Assembly (NCBI RefSeq): GCF_026914265.1
Contig: NC_069124.1
Location: 85,336,915-85,400,914, forward strand
DNA length: 64,000 nt
Direction of reading: 5' to 3'
From: Mya arenaria
Lineage: Eukaryota > Mollusca > Bivalvia > Myida > Myidae
Shown here: piece after piece, positions 37,861-49,230 of the stretch
Layout of the letters: each line of letters opens with the position of its first letter
Position numbering within the stretch: position 1 is the first letter of the stretch
The notes under the pieces: model-generated
What the model saw: only the letters and a program-made list of their open reading frames with translations
The model's database searches: none
What the model was told of the DNA's origin: nothing
Program-made: the position numbers and the translations under genes

Positions 37861-40800
37861 GCTCATCAAATGGCTCGCCTGTGGGCAGGGTTTTAAAACT
37901 GGGTGTGAAACACCGCATTAGTTATCACTTATTACATTGTTTATTTTGAAGCAAAATCACCATTTCAGCATTCACATTTAACACTAGTAGACAAGAGTGC
38001 ACATTTTTCATGTGAAGGATCACAAGGAGAAACAGTGTTTAAATGTGTCAGTGTTAAGGCATGAATGTTCTATGCTTTTTCAAAATTATGTGATGGCAGG
38101 TCTGCCAGGATAAACTAGTCGGCAGAGCAAACATTTCCACTTGTAATGATCATTTATCAAGGTTTTCCATTGGAAAATGCCACCATAGGCTAATATTTAC
38201 TTAAAAAAAAAAATTCCTATAAATGGTCAACTGATTACCTAATTAATTAGTGACTGGTCACTTCACCTTGAAGTTAAGTTTTTAACATTGTGGTCAGAAT
38301 GATAAATAAATTAATTTGCCCTTGTGAGTTTGTGTTATAATTCAAAAATTGTTTCTTATCATTTATTTCAATACTTCTTTTGAAGATTGATGTTTGAAGT
38401 ATTGTATGCAATCAGTGTTTATAAACTTAAGTTTAACTTTTAACTTCCTCCTATATTTTTTTTCAAAATGTACATGTGTGAATGTTTTCTTTTTATTTAT
38501 TTGATTTGCATATTGAGCAATGTTATCAACAATCTCTTGATTATAAAAATAGGACATATTTTGTGAAACAGTTTAAAAATGCAAATGTTTTCTTTGGCCA
38601 TTAAACATTCAGTTAGAAATATATATCCTTATAAATGGTAATTTGGTAAATGGTTTAGATAGAATGAGTACGGTAGTATATTTTCAAGTTTTAATAATAA
38701 TGACAATCTGACATTTACTAGGCTGTCTCAATGATTTAATGATTCATTTTTTTCATTTATTTATATACAGTAAGTATGTTATAGATTAACATAATATCTA
38801 TTACTGTTAACACATATATATAATTATGACAATTTTTCTTACTATAAAAAAATGTACAATGGTGTATTTAAGATGTTGTCAGCAGCCATAAAAGGAACAA
38901 TTGTTTGAGATTTGTACAAAAACAACATTCTATTTGGTTTTCATAAAAATCCGGTGTAATCTTGCTTTGTCAAATACTGTATTTTTAGCAATGCCAGAAA
39001 AATAATGCTAGGAGTGACTAAGGTGTGTATTACGTCACACAACCACTGGTTGTACAGAATAAATGTTTATTTCAACACCTGGAAACACATTATTAACATG
39101 CTGCTGATTATAGCAACAATTCATGATGACGTCCTTATGATCATGATCATTATCAGTCAACTTGATAAAACTATGAATAATATCATGTCAACTGTTGTTA
39201 ATAGTTCATATGTTTGTGGACATTTATGATTTCATAACTGTTTTTCGGACCTGAATTATTTTATAATTGTTTTAAAGAACCAAATTACTGTTTGATTACA
39301 AATAAGAGATTGGTGAATTGTAAAAAGAAGGGCTAAAACCACTCCAAGATACTGATTTATAGATACAAATATCTGTATCTGACATACATTGTACATTCAC
39401 AAGACATATAAAACCCAAGACATATAAAACCTGTTCTCAGATTTCAATCAATCTTGTTCTTGGAAATCTGTCACATGTTATTAACCTAAGAAACAAAACA
39501 ACCCCATATTTTTTCAAATAGTCCATATTGTTGATGTTTCTTTGATTTGAACCCTATAAAAAATTTTGTGTTTTGTTATGTTTTCATAAATTTTATATAT
39601 TGTTAATTTTAGGTTATGTTTTATAGTTACCGTAGAGACGTTTTTGTCATTTACTTAAGAATTTTGCAAGTCTGAGTTTGAAAGCAATCATTTTTTGCTC
39701 ACCAATTTATACCCGAATGTAGTAGCTTTTTTTTTCTTTCTCATCAGAATTAATTACAAGTACAGAATAGTTGTATGACTATGCAGGGAAACATGTCAGC
39801 GCGGTAGAGAAAGGAGGTGAGAAAAACAAGTGCTTTTGATTATCTAGAACCCATTTATATAAGTGACAACATTTATTTTTAAAATTCAGTGTGATTAATG
39901 AATTGACAAAGCTTTGAAACAACTATGTTAGAAAATGACGTTAAATAGCTTCAACATATGTGCCATATTTCTGAGAGGCTTCCCAGGGGATTTTGGTCTG
40001 AATTCCAGGGGATTTTGATTTTTACGCAACGAAATTTAGCGCAATATCTACATTTATGATATAAGAATAAATACGAAAACACACTCTTAATTCAATAATT
40101 CTAAGCCAACGCCATCATGAACCTTCATTCAATTTCACACTCATAATATTGTGGATGCTTTCTACTGTCAACCTTAACCTAGTTTAAAAAAAATAAATCC
40201 ATGGGATATAGATCCCCCGGTGGGGCACCAGGGGATGGGTCAGAATTCCGGGGGATTTTCCCCCCCACTGGGGGATATGGCATGTACATGTATGCTTCAA
40301 TTAAAAGATCATTGACTTAGTTCTGTAACATGTTTCAAGAACATTATATCAAAGTTTGTCTCACTTCTTTTTGGGGGGACAAAGGTGACAAATGGTTATT
40401 TCCCATCAGTATACAAATCATAAATATGAGGAAGAAAGCTCACCTTCACACCATACACCTCAATGATAAAATGAAAGTTTCAAAATGATCACTCAAACAT
40501 TTCATTAGTATGATAAAGCTTTTCAAAATACCATTCAGTTTTTGTATACTGCTAATTCTATTTCTACAAAAAATGAAATAAAACTTTTTTAGAAAGGATA
40601 TAGTAAATCAAATTTACAAATAACTTCCCTCAGGTATATTGTATATAAATTATACTGTTTTCAGTTGATTGTATTGTTTTGTGATAATTAAGAATTATTT
40701 ATTAATATTTTGTTATAAGAAGGCATTATTTCATTTTATTTTTCAAATTAGTTATTATTACCGGTAGTTATGATTGAATTGATCTTTGTTACAGATTATG

Positions 40801-41026
40801 TACTTATGTGATTTTCAATCACAATTTAATATATTATAACTAATCGATTACTACATTAATAACCTTAAATTTTGGTAAGATTTGGTAATTACGAATTATT
40901 ATCTTTCATTATCCTTTCTAATGAGATCAACACAATGCGTATTTTAAATGTTTAATTCTTGAGGAAATAATATGTTTTAAAAAGGATACCACTATAGGAA
41001 TTATTTAAAGTTTATGTTAAACATCT
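37861..41026. other. 3' region of the membrane-protein gene and unassigned DNA
   Basis: Probably 3' untranslated sequence at first: AATAAA at 38305-38310 is followed by a GT-rich stretch. Beyond that it is AT-rich without a supported gene. Two roughly 32-bp direct repeats (GAATTCC-GGGGATTTT type) lie at 39978-40011 and 40232-40262, probably ends or inner repeats of an unidentified dispersed element. Confidence 0.4.
38305..38310 (+). terminator. Candidate polyadenylation signal
   Basis: AATAAA about 445 bases after the stop codon at 37860, followed within 30 bases by TTGTGAGTTTGTGTT. This is the nearest canonical signal for the membrane-protein gene. Another AATAAA at 42413-42418 with a TTGTGTTTTATTT stretch after it could serve a longer form. 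Confidence 0.45.
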
Positions 41027-41276
41027 GGCCCCAATTTCTCGAAACTTCTTTAGCTTAAAAGGCTTAAGTAGCTTATTCCAATTAGCTAAAACACATACTT
41101 AAATGGAATCTTGATAATTAAAAAAGGTTTAATGTGATTTTCGTAACGATAATTTCTATCCAAAGTATAAAAACTCTTAAAGAAGTTAATATTACGCAAT
41201 TTATAGTAAACCAAAAATAGAGAGCTTAGCTTAATCCTGTTATAAGGGACTTAAGAAGTTTAGAGAAATCGGGGCC
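41027..41276. mobile_element. MITE with GGCCCC-ATTTCTC ends (250 bp)
   Basis: The left end GGCCCCAATTTCTCGAAACT and the right end, read in complement, GGCCCCGATTTCTCTAAACT form inverted repeats, continuing into TTCTTAAG/TTCTTTAG. The centre is AT-rich. No clear target-site duplication was found, so the superfamily is unassigned. Confidence 0.7.
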
Positions 41277-42618
41277 TGCAGATTAACAAACGACATTCTG
41301 TTCCACACATCTATCAGGGCTGATTTGGTAAGAATGAACAACATGAAGGTTTTAAATGTAATGGTAGTATGTATATTGCCTAGCTTGAATACAGCAACAT
41401 ACACTTATACTGCATTTAATATAAATACATAAATTTTAAATAGATATTTTATACGCTCAGCTAATAAATTAACCTCACTTAGCTATCATCAACCCTTCCG
41501 CTGTCTCATGTCAGTCTGCAAGGCCGCCCACGGTCATGTTGTGCAAATATTATCGAGTCTTGTTTAAGGATCAGTCTTGAGTGGTTGTTGTTAAATGGAG
41601 GTGTTTTAAAGAGCTGACAATAATTGTTCCATGGTCTGGTTTTTTAGTTATATGACATTGGAAATACAGCAGTATGTTAATAATAGTTTTAAAGATAAAT
41701 TTACATAGCAACAGATATGGTGACACCTATATTGTAAAAATAGTTTTATTTTGAGCAGAGTGGGAAGGGGTTACACAAAACTGTACTTTACTGATTTGCA
41801 TATACAGAAACATCAGCGTACATAACTGAAATTCTAACATTAAAATGTTAGACCCCTTCTTGGCTTTGATTGTTATATCATTATTTCCTCATTTTAAATG
41901 TACAACATTTGTGAATGTTACGAGTAGTGGCAGCTACATACTCTCAGTTTTACACAACATAGTGAATGTCATACTTCATAGAACACATTTTGTGTTGAAT
42001 TGTTTGATTCATTTTCATGGGGACATTTCAGAAATATTCCATAGATTACGCATGTTCCTTTCTATATCATTAGCACAAAAACTGTCCTTTTTGTATCAAC
42101 AGACTGTTTTGTAACCATAGGATAGGAATTTAAAGAGTGAAGGAAAAACCTTTGTTTACTTCTAACAATTCCTGTCAGTGCACTTGTTGTTAAGATGGAT
42201 GTCTGATGACTGTACTATGTGGCATCTGTGTTACGTTTTGTGTCTATCATATGCTGCCTTATATAGAATAATCCACCAACATCTATGTTAATCTACCAAC
42301 TTTTGCCTGCATTTATTGAGACTAAAGCTATTGTTAAAAGTTTTGTGATCACATTTTTAACACATTTTATCTCTCCTGTTTGTTAATGATTGTAGTTCTG
42401 TTTCTATTTTGTAATAAAAAGAATGTTGCAACCTTGTGTTTTATTTTATATTTTTTTATAATACATCTCTGCAGCATTACTTTGTAGTTTATGTCTAATG
42501 TAAACCTTCATGTATATTGAAATTAATAACTGGAAGGGTATAGACACATCATGGATGACCACTGCTGATTTGGGGGGGGAGGGGGGGGAGATATCACACT
42601 GGCCACTAACAAGACTTA
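41277..42618. other. Unassigned intergenic DNA
   Basis: An 89-codon frame at 41845-42114 (+) is Leu/Ile/His-rich and has no family or splice support, so I leave it uncalled. A canonical AATAAA is at 42413-42418, and a G-rich run of about 17 bases at 42573. Confidence 0.4.
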
Positions 42619-43079
42619 GGGCGTTTTTGTTGATACCAAACCAGTTTCAGTTTAAGTTTCAATGGTTTCAGCAGTTTCGAAACTGGTTATGATAGTTTTG
42701 CTTGAAGTTACAAATGCATGGTTTTGTGCACAGTTTCAACAACATGGTGGAGGTACTGCATGTAGCCATTATTCCTAATTATTAATATTACCTTTTTCAT
42801 TTAGCTCATTGTAAGTCATTGTTATCAAAAAGATTGAGTTTCAACAAACATGGTTGATCACTTTCCGCCATGTTGCTGTCAAAGTAAACTAGTTTTCGGA
42901 TGGAACGAACCGATGAAACCCCTCCGGTAGGGGTTTCGATAGTTTCAAAAACCTTTACCGTTTTTCGTAAAAAAACACGATTAAACTGGTTTTGGTTTTA
43001 ATTGAAACTGTTGCAACAAATGCACAGTTCATGAAACCGATATAAAACCGAAACCAGTTTATTACCAACAAAAACGCCC
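42619..43079. mobile_element. PIF/Harbinger-like MITE with TTA duplication
   Basis: Inverted ends GGGCGTTTTTGTTGATACCA (42619) and, in complement, GGGCGTTTTTGTTGGTAATA (ending 43079). TTA flanks both sides (42616-42618 and 43080-43082). A 3-bp TTA/TAA duplication with GGGC ends is the hallmark of PIF/Harbinger. The subtermini are made of AAACTGGTTTC-type palindromic repeats. 461 bp, non-coding. Confidence 0.85.
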
Positions 43080-43082
43080 TTA

Positions 43083-44255
43083 GTGTCCTTCCATTGTTGA
43101 GACAGTTAGTCTTAGACATTAATCAGGTTACTCATTGCCTTGACCTGAAGACGACCCATGTTGGTTTTTAGTCAACTGACAGGACTGACCCAAACAAGTT
43201 TCATTAAATTTAAAGTTTTTGAGACAAGTAATTTGACATGTTGCCAAAAACAAAAGACAGGGTATGACGGTAGTAAACAATTTAACAAGACTGTATATTG
43301 TTGGTTTATATCATGGTCAAACGAGGGCCATTGCTCTACAAATTATTACCACCAGTAGAATAGGCTATGCTTTACATGTGTGTATTTTCCCTGACCACAT
43401 GAGTACATTTGAATATCTTTAACGGTATTCCAGCTATGGCTTAAAGCTTTAAGAATGCACAACTACCCCACCATAGCTATCACATTACCTAGACTTATTT
43501 CTTCAAAATGCAGACAATTTAAAAATTGTCAAAAAAAGAAGATAATTTCCATCAACTGCCAATTGATCAAATTATATAGAAAATCAATTCATAAGACTGA
43601 TTTTAGACCAGCGAGTAAAATTACAAATAAAAAGCAATATTTTGGATTACAGACTTGGGAGTTTATGGACTTCTTTATGGCTAAACTATAAATAATCATC
43701 AGAGAAGGACAAGATAAAGAGATTTTTTTGTGACATTTAATAATGCTAACATAATTAGAGGCTGTATACTCATAAATCAGATTCTTAGGACATAAATCAT
43801 GCCAATGAGGAATTCATACAATCTGATTGAAGTAAATCTATGATTCCTAAAAAAATAGTTTGAAAGCTTAATCTATCCCTAATTTAATTCTGAGATTAAG
43901 AAAGCAATCAAAGTGTCCGTATATCTTTATTATCATCAATATGCAACACACTAATTTAATATTCCTTATCACTGAATAGGATCAAATTGAGCAAACATAT
44001 TTCAACAACATCTTCAATCTGCTCTCAACAAACATTTCACACACAAACACAGAATCTTGTTTACACAGAATCTTGTTTGTTCCTTTTGCTAGAAGATCAA
44101 ATGAATATTTTACTTCACTACCACATCAAAGTAATCTGTTTCAATCAGTAATCCCAACTTCTGTAGTCACATTCAGTAACCTTATGGTTTGGCACTTGAT
44201 CAACACAATTATCACCCCTGTGAATTCCCATTGTCACCTATTATTGACAGGCTTA
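43083..44255. other. Spacer and 3' untranslated region of XPA
   Basis: The right part is the likely 3' untranslated region of the minus-strand XPA gene. The complement AATAAA at 43926-43931 lies about 325 bases beyond its stop. Nothing else is supported. Confidence 0.45.
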
Positions 44256-44407
44256 TCACATTTTCTCATAATTCATTGTGTATCCGCATGTTGTACATGT
44301 TTTGGAGTACTCGTCCTCCTCCTCGTCGTACTTCTCTTGTCCAAACTCATGCTCGTGTTTCCCCCGATCCTTTTTCAACAGGCTGCTCCGGACTGCTAAC
44401 CTCAGGT
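44256..44407 (-). CDS. XPA: XPA exon 6 (C-terminus and stop)
   Basis: The acceptor is CTTATGTTCAG|ACCTGA and the TGA stop is at 44258-44256. It encodes [20 protein letters not shown], an acidic [11 protein letters not shown] stretch and the final [13 protein letters not shown]. Confidence 0.95.
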
Positions 44408-47400
44408 CTGAACATAAGACCAAGTTTCACTCCATTTATTACATGCTGTGTTTTACTCATAGCTTAATATTGGTAACTGTTGACCTTAGTAATTTAATAT
44501 TGACTTTAAAAGAGATAACACTTCTTTCAATCAAATCACACATTTTTTTTCATTATTTAAAACAGCATTTAATACATGTACATGTATTGATTATTTTTTA
44601 ATCAGTCTTTTGTAATAAAGTCCTAACTGAAAGAACTCTTATCAATAAGACAGTTAAATTATGCTCTAACAAATTCAGCCCTGTTAATACAATATCATGC
44701 ATACCAACCCACTCTTGCATTACCTTTGACCTTCTTGTCAAACTTTTTCTGTTTAGCCTTTTCCTTGTTATCAGACCGCTGTTGTCGGGCCTCCTCCATC
44801 TTCTCCTCACTGCCCCAAACCTCCAGGGCACGGCGCTCCACCTGTAAGGGAAACTAAGGCTGGTTAACCAAGCAAACATACAACAATAACTACCCTCTGT
44901 TTGGCCTTGTTATCGGCCATCTGTTGACATGGCTCCTTTTTTAGCTGCCTCACTCCCACACCGCATGACCCTCCACCTGTCAGGGAAACAAGAGCCTTTC
45001 ATGCTGGAGGACTTCATCTTCAAACTTGTTAACTTGTCACATACAAATTTCCAATATGAATGAATGGGCCAAAAATGACATTTACAAAATAATAAATAGT
45101 CAACATAATAAAAATAATAATAATTATAGTCATAAAAAAATATTTTTCAATACTGTTTGGAACCCAAGATTACCTGACATTCGAGGTAGAGCTTCATATC
45201 ACCCCATCTCTGGTTGTGTGGGTTTTTCCTCAGTATAAACTTCAATTCAGGCTCTCTTCTGTCAAAGTCAACATCTTTGAGAAGGTACTTCTTTTTGGCT
45301 TCTGTTCGTGTGATAATAGGAAACTTGTCTTCATTTTGTCTATATAGAAAAAGCAAAAAATACATTTATAATAACTTATGTTAGGTACATACCTTTAATA
45401 TTTAAATTAAATTAATCATCATTGTCTGAGTCTACACATATAATGCATGTAACAGTATATTTATCTCAATATTTATTTTTTGTTAATTCTTGTTCCTGCC
45501 TGACCCTAGATACTCACCTGCAGACATCACAGACGGACTCGTCAAACTTGGTGAGGAAGTAGGAGTCCATGAAATCTTTGCCGCAGGAAGAGCAAAGCAG
45601 TTGGTCATCAGGCTCCAAAAATGGACCTGGAAAGGATAAAGAATTGTACATTATTATTATAAGGTGTAAATTTAATAATTGTTTACCTGTGATTGAAATG
45701 CAAAAAAAATATAGGTTAGGTAGATTTGATATTTTTTTAACTTTTTATTTAAGTTGTGTTTTAATATCCTGTTCACACTGAAAATCATTGCAATTTGGTA
45801 CATTTTTAAGTCTTTGTAATGTATCGAACAAGAGCTGTTGTAGGAAAGCCTTCTTTACTATATGCAGCTTTGTTTTAGAAATGAGTATAATAATGATGTA
45901 ATATTTGCAGTAAAAAAAGTCCAATTAAAAATAAACAAGCAACGCCTTAATGTGACGAAACCAGGTTATTAATGAATGACAGAAGAACTTCAGCTTTCAT
46001 TGTCAGATTCAGTTTCAACTCTTTTTTCTATTTTTAGTAACAGTGATCTTCAACATGAACCTTGCGACCCGAATGCAATCCCATGGAAGTCCTCAATAAA
46101 CTCTTCCAATATACCAAGTTTGTAAGAATATGTTGTTCCTTACTCAAGTTGTTCAGTACCAACCATTTTTATATTATCGAAACAGTGACCTTAATCTTAG
46201 AGGACCCAAACTTAATCCCATGAAAGGCCTGGTTAAACTTGTCCTATATAACAAGCTTGGTCACAACATGTCGACCCTTACTCAACTTATTCAGTACCAA
46301 CCATTTTTCTATTTTTAGTAACAGAGACCTTGACCGTAAACATGACTCTCGGGCCTCGAACACAATCCCATGAAAGGTCTCCATAAATCACGTGTCATAA
46401 TTTGTATTTAGAATAATATGGAGTTATGTAACCTAATTGTGTAATGGTCCAGAACGTCTGTGTGAAGTATAAAGTGAATTGAAGAAGGGCATTTGAGATA
46501 TAAGTGAAAATGCCAACTTGCCCTAAAACTTCAACAGGACGCCTACGCCGGTGCAAGTAGAATATGTTCTTCAAATAGTTGAGCTAAATGCCTGAATAAG
46601 TTCAATGGCAATGAAATACGTTTTAGGGACCCAGCAAGTTCATGGGCTTATTTCTTGTTATATTTTAACTATGACTGGTTTAATTCCATCAAAAAAATCA
46701 GCTATCATTATTTAATCTTAATTACAAATTCTGAAATTTACTTGATTTTTAATTATCACCATGGAGCAGAGTCAGTTATTTTATTGTCAGGGTTATGGGC
46801 CTTGTTATTTAGATCTGTACTGGCTCTGGTAACATGTTTACATTTAAATATCTTGAACATTTTTCGTGTTATGGTAAAGGTTCAAGTTTTTTAATTAGAT
46901 ACAATGACGATGCCAGCGACGCCAACCAAGGCTTTGACAATACTTCTTCAACAATCAGACGAGCTTACAATAGGATAAGCTTAATTTTGCAACCTGACTG
47001 AAATTTTAACATCTATATATGCTACGCATAAAGATCTGAGGAAGAAACGCTAAAGGTCTTTCAAATCCGTGAAAGTGCGAGTAGAATCAAAATTCTGCCC
47101 ATTCCGGGCATGACCAAAATAAAGCCAGTGAAACAACGCATTGATAGGTGCTATTATGTTTAGTAAGATTGTTTAATCTTGTTGTTTATCAGATAAACAG
47201 TTGTAATAGGTAAGACAGAGACAGTATCCTCACCCTCCAGGTGAACGATGTTGATTTTCTGAGCCTTCTTTTCCTCTTCCTCCTCTATAAAGAACCCCGC
47301 TCCAGTGTCAATCTCCCGTGGAGGACCTTTCACGCGGTTCCTTCAGGCAAAATAAAAGCATAAATTAGACTGAATTTGGCATAGTTACAAAATGATTTAA

Positions 47401-47767
47401 ATCTTGTACATGGGTCTAAAATGTACTGGTGAATGAAAGGGCTGTAAGCTTTAATGCAAGTGACCATATCAGCAAACTTTATAAGAGGTCTTCATCATAA
47501 GTGTTTTGGTAACAGTAAATAACAGAAAAAAAACACCAATACTATAAATATGCTCATTTACTGCTACAAGACTGCAATGATGCATAATAACATTGTCATC
47601 ACGAAGAGCACAATTCACCCAAGAGCATCAGTGGCATATGGATGTGACTGTAGTCTAGCCTGTCGTAGGAGCAGAGCCCGCTGACGGTTCCTCTCGATCC
47701 TTGCACGCTGGGCTGCAGACAGAGCTTCAGCATCCTCTCTGGCTGATGGGCCAGCCTCTTCACTCAT
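44256..47767 (-). CDS. XPA: DNA damage-recognition protein XPA
   Basis: XPA is the scaffold of nucleotide excision repair. It binds damaged, unwound DNA in the nucleus and contacts RPA, ERCC1-XPF and TFIIH. Six exons on the minus strand (47767-47619, 47340-47234, 45626-45518, 45339-45174, 44841-44724, 44407-44256) join with correct splice signals and phases to 801 bases, 266 residues (human 273). Visible parts, in order: an Arg-rich N-terminus ([16 protein letters not shown]); the ERCC1-binding motif TGAGFF at about 62-67 followed by EEEEE; a C4 zinc finger with Cys 97, 100, 118 and 121 (C-x2-C-x17-C-x2-C as in human); the DNA-binding core ([31 protein letters not shown]); a Lys-rich helix ([10 protein letters not shown]); and the C-terminal [13 protein letters not shown], matching the TFIIH-contact end. 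All key residues are present; it looks intact. Confidence 0.97.
44724..44841 (-). CDS. XPA: XPA exon 5 (basic helix)
   Basis: The acceptor is TTTCCCTTACAG|GTGGAG and the donor is AAAG|GTAATG. It encodes [20 protein letters not shown] and [10 protein letters not shown], matching the human VKRSLEVWGSQEALEEAK and [10 protein letters not shown]. Confidence 0.95.
44894..44976 (-). pseudogene. Decayed tandem duplicate of XPA exon 5
   Basis: It lies in the intron between exons 4 and 5, about 50 bases upstream (in gene sense) of the true exon 5. It copies the acceptor and start of that exon: TTTCCCTGACAG|GTGGAGG beside TTTCCCTTACAG|GTGGAGC. It also keeps GATAACAAGG and AAACAGA matches. It is 83 bases against 118, carries an in-frame TGA in the VEGHAVWE-stop reading and has several small deletions. 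Including it would break the reading frame. A weak donor-like GGGTAG follows. Confidence 0.7.
45174..45339 (-). CDS. XPA: XPA exon 4 (DNA-binding core)
   Basis: The acceptor is CTATATAG|ACAAAA and the donor is TGTCAG|GTAATC. It encodes [40 protein letters not shown] and KLYLECQ, the most conserved XPA segment. Confidence 0.96.
45518..45626 (-). CDS. XPA: XPA exon 3 (C4 zinc finger)
   Basis: The acceptor is CTTTCCAG|GTCCAT and the donor is TGCAG|GTGAGT. It encodes the whole zinc finger, [20 protein letters not shown] then VCDVC. Confidence 0.95.
45826..46589 (-). mobile_element. Non-autonomous TIR element, copy B (in XPA intron 2)
   Basis: Reverse-oriented relative of the element at 22475. 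Its right end reads, in complement, ATTTAGCTCAACTATTTGAA then GCACCGGCGTAGGCGTC. A TTTTAGGGCAAGTTGGCA unit with ACTTCACACAGACGTTC follows. Its left end AACAAGAGCTGTTGTAGGAA matches the complement of copy A's AACAAGAGCCGTCGTAAGAC. The inner part is different from copy A: about three copies of a roughly 145-bp unit with CTTACTCAA(G/C)TT, TTCAGTACCAACCATTTTT and CAATCCCATG(A/G)AA. Confidence 0.7.
47234..47340 (-). CDS. XPA: XPA exon 2 (ERCC1-binding motif)
   Basis: The acceptor is GCCTGAAG|GAACCG and the donor is GGAGG|GTGAGG. It carries [20 protein letters not shown], aligned with the human IDTGGGFILEEEEEEEQK segment. The acceptor lacks a strong pyrimidine tract. Confidence 0.92.
47619..47767 (-). 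CDS. XPA: XPA exon 1 (start and N-terminal helix)
   Basis: ATG at 47767 gives [20 protein letters not shown] and continues into the conserved [19 protein letters not shown]. It ends GG|GTGAAT in phase 2. No upstream in-frame ATG is needed to reach family length. Confidence 0.93.
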
Positions 47768-48149
47768 GGCCACTCTGTTGCATCAAATTGGGCTGTGTGG
47801 ATGCTCCAAAGAGGGCCCAGTACTTTACTGGGAAGAAAAACAGGTTTATAGAATATTGCCAACAATATCTATTTGAATACACAGTACGTGTTATCTGGAA
47901 GTGTAAACATTTAAACAGATTGAAATTTCCATAACACATTTTATTGAGAATTTTTGCTTAAAATTAAATGGTGTATAAATACATCATTACATGATTATGT
48001 ACATTTGTATAACATACAATTTATTGTAATTAAATACGTAAATGCTTTTGTTGTAAAATACTCATGTGTATGGAGTATGGGGTCAGGTTTTAGCTGTATG
48101 GCAGTCATGATTTCCGCCTGTTTTGATAGAAACTTGTTGAAAAAACAAG
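47768..48149. other. Upstream region of XPA
   Basis: It should contain the XPA promoter and 5' untranslated region. AT-rich, with no CpG-rich block or distinct promoter motif visible. No coding frame supported. Confidence 0.4.
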
Positions 48150-48620
48150 TTCTCCCAAAGGGTACTTGTCAATGGCCAGTCTTCAAAGGAAGTCCCAGTT
48201 GTAGGCAGTGTCCCTCATGGATCAGTAATGGGACCATTATTTGGTACCGTTATTGTTCCTCATATTTATCAACAGTTTCCCAGACAGGCTTCTCCCAAGA
48301 ACTCGCCTCTTCACTGACAACTGACATCCTACACAGCCAGATTAGGTCAGAGCATGACCAGCAGCTCCTCCTAACAGGTCTGGACCCCGTAGTTACATAG
48401 GACACACAGAAAAGGGAAATGGACTTTCACCGAGCAACAAGATCAAAATCACCTCGTCATACCAAAATCATACTTTGTGCTATCCCTTTAGCTAAAGAAA
48501 AAGTATATAAGTTTACGTGAGTGGATCTCCAATCAGACTTGGCCTTGAAATGCCATATAGACAGAGTAACAAACAGAGGCTAATAAAATATCACGTTAGG
48601 CTCCGGCCTGAAAAGAAAAT
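48150..48620 (+). mobile_element. Second LINE reverse-transcriptase remnant
   Basis: In one frame it reads VPHGSVMGPL (compare VPQGSVLGPL); in another SQIRSEHDQQLLLTGLDPVV (compare ADD-region I-S-D-LQ-DL). Further on come EMDFH and the HIDRVTNK motif of the thumb. It is broken by shifts and stops. This is a decayed LINE polymerase fragment of a different lineage from that at the left end of the window. Confidence 0.7.
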
Positions 48621-49230
48621 ATATTTGATTGGTTACCTGACCCTAACTACGAAATAGATGATGACCCTACAGTTTTTAATGGTAAAAAATAATAAATGTG
48701 TGTTTTAAAGCTGCACTCTCACAAATTTACTGTTTTAACAACTTTTTTTATTTTTTGTCTTGGAATGGGCCAATTATTGCGTAAATATCTGCAAACCAGT
48801 GATGTAAGACTGCTGACAAAATATCAGATTGCAGATTTAGGTTATTATTAAATATGAATAATCATATATTATCTGAAAGCAATGTCCGATCATTTGTACT
48901 TTGAAAACATGAAATGGACGATATTTATAATTGTTACACAACGTTAAAACATATTGTTTACATATTGTATTGAAATGATAAATGCACTTTACAAAACAAT
49001 ACATATTTTTATACACCTTCCAGATCGGCCAGTCTTTTATACCGGACTTTCTTTTCCAGATCGGAACAGAGATGTCCGTTGGCATACATGTGATAATTTT
49101 TTGATTCGATTCCGGGACACTTGTCGTAATGTCAACGCACACTAGGGGTGATTAAAGCACTCTATATAACCACCTGTAAACCCCATATCGTCAGTTTTAT
49201 TTCGGCGTAAAAATACACAACGATAGTTCG
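48621..49230. other. Unassigned sequence left of the large satellite element
   Basis: No gene. Positions 49025-49135 carry CGGCCAGTCTTTTATACC and the complement of TTATCACATGTATGCC, both also found at 55060-55125, so a dispersed repeat piece is likely here. Confidence 0.4.

Noticed and set aside
41845-42114. Small hydrophobic protein of 89 codons
   Set aside because: No recognisable family, no splice or codon-use support, and it lies in AT-rich DNA close to MITEs.
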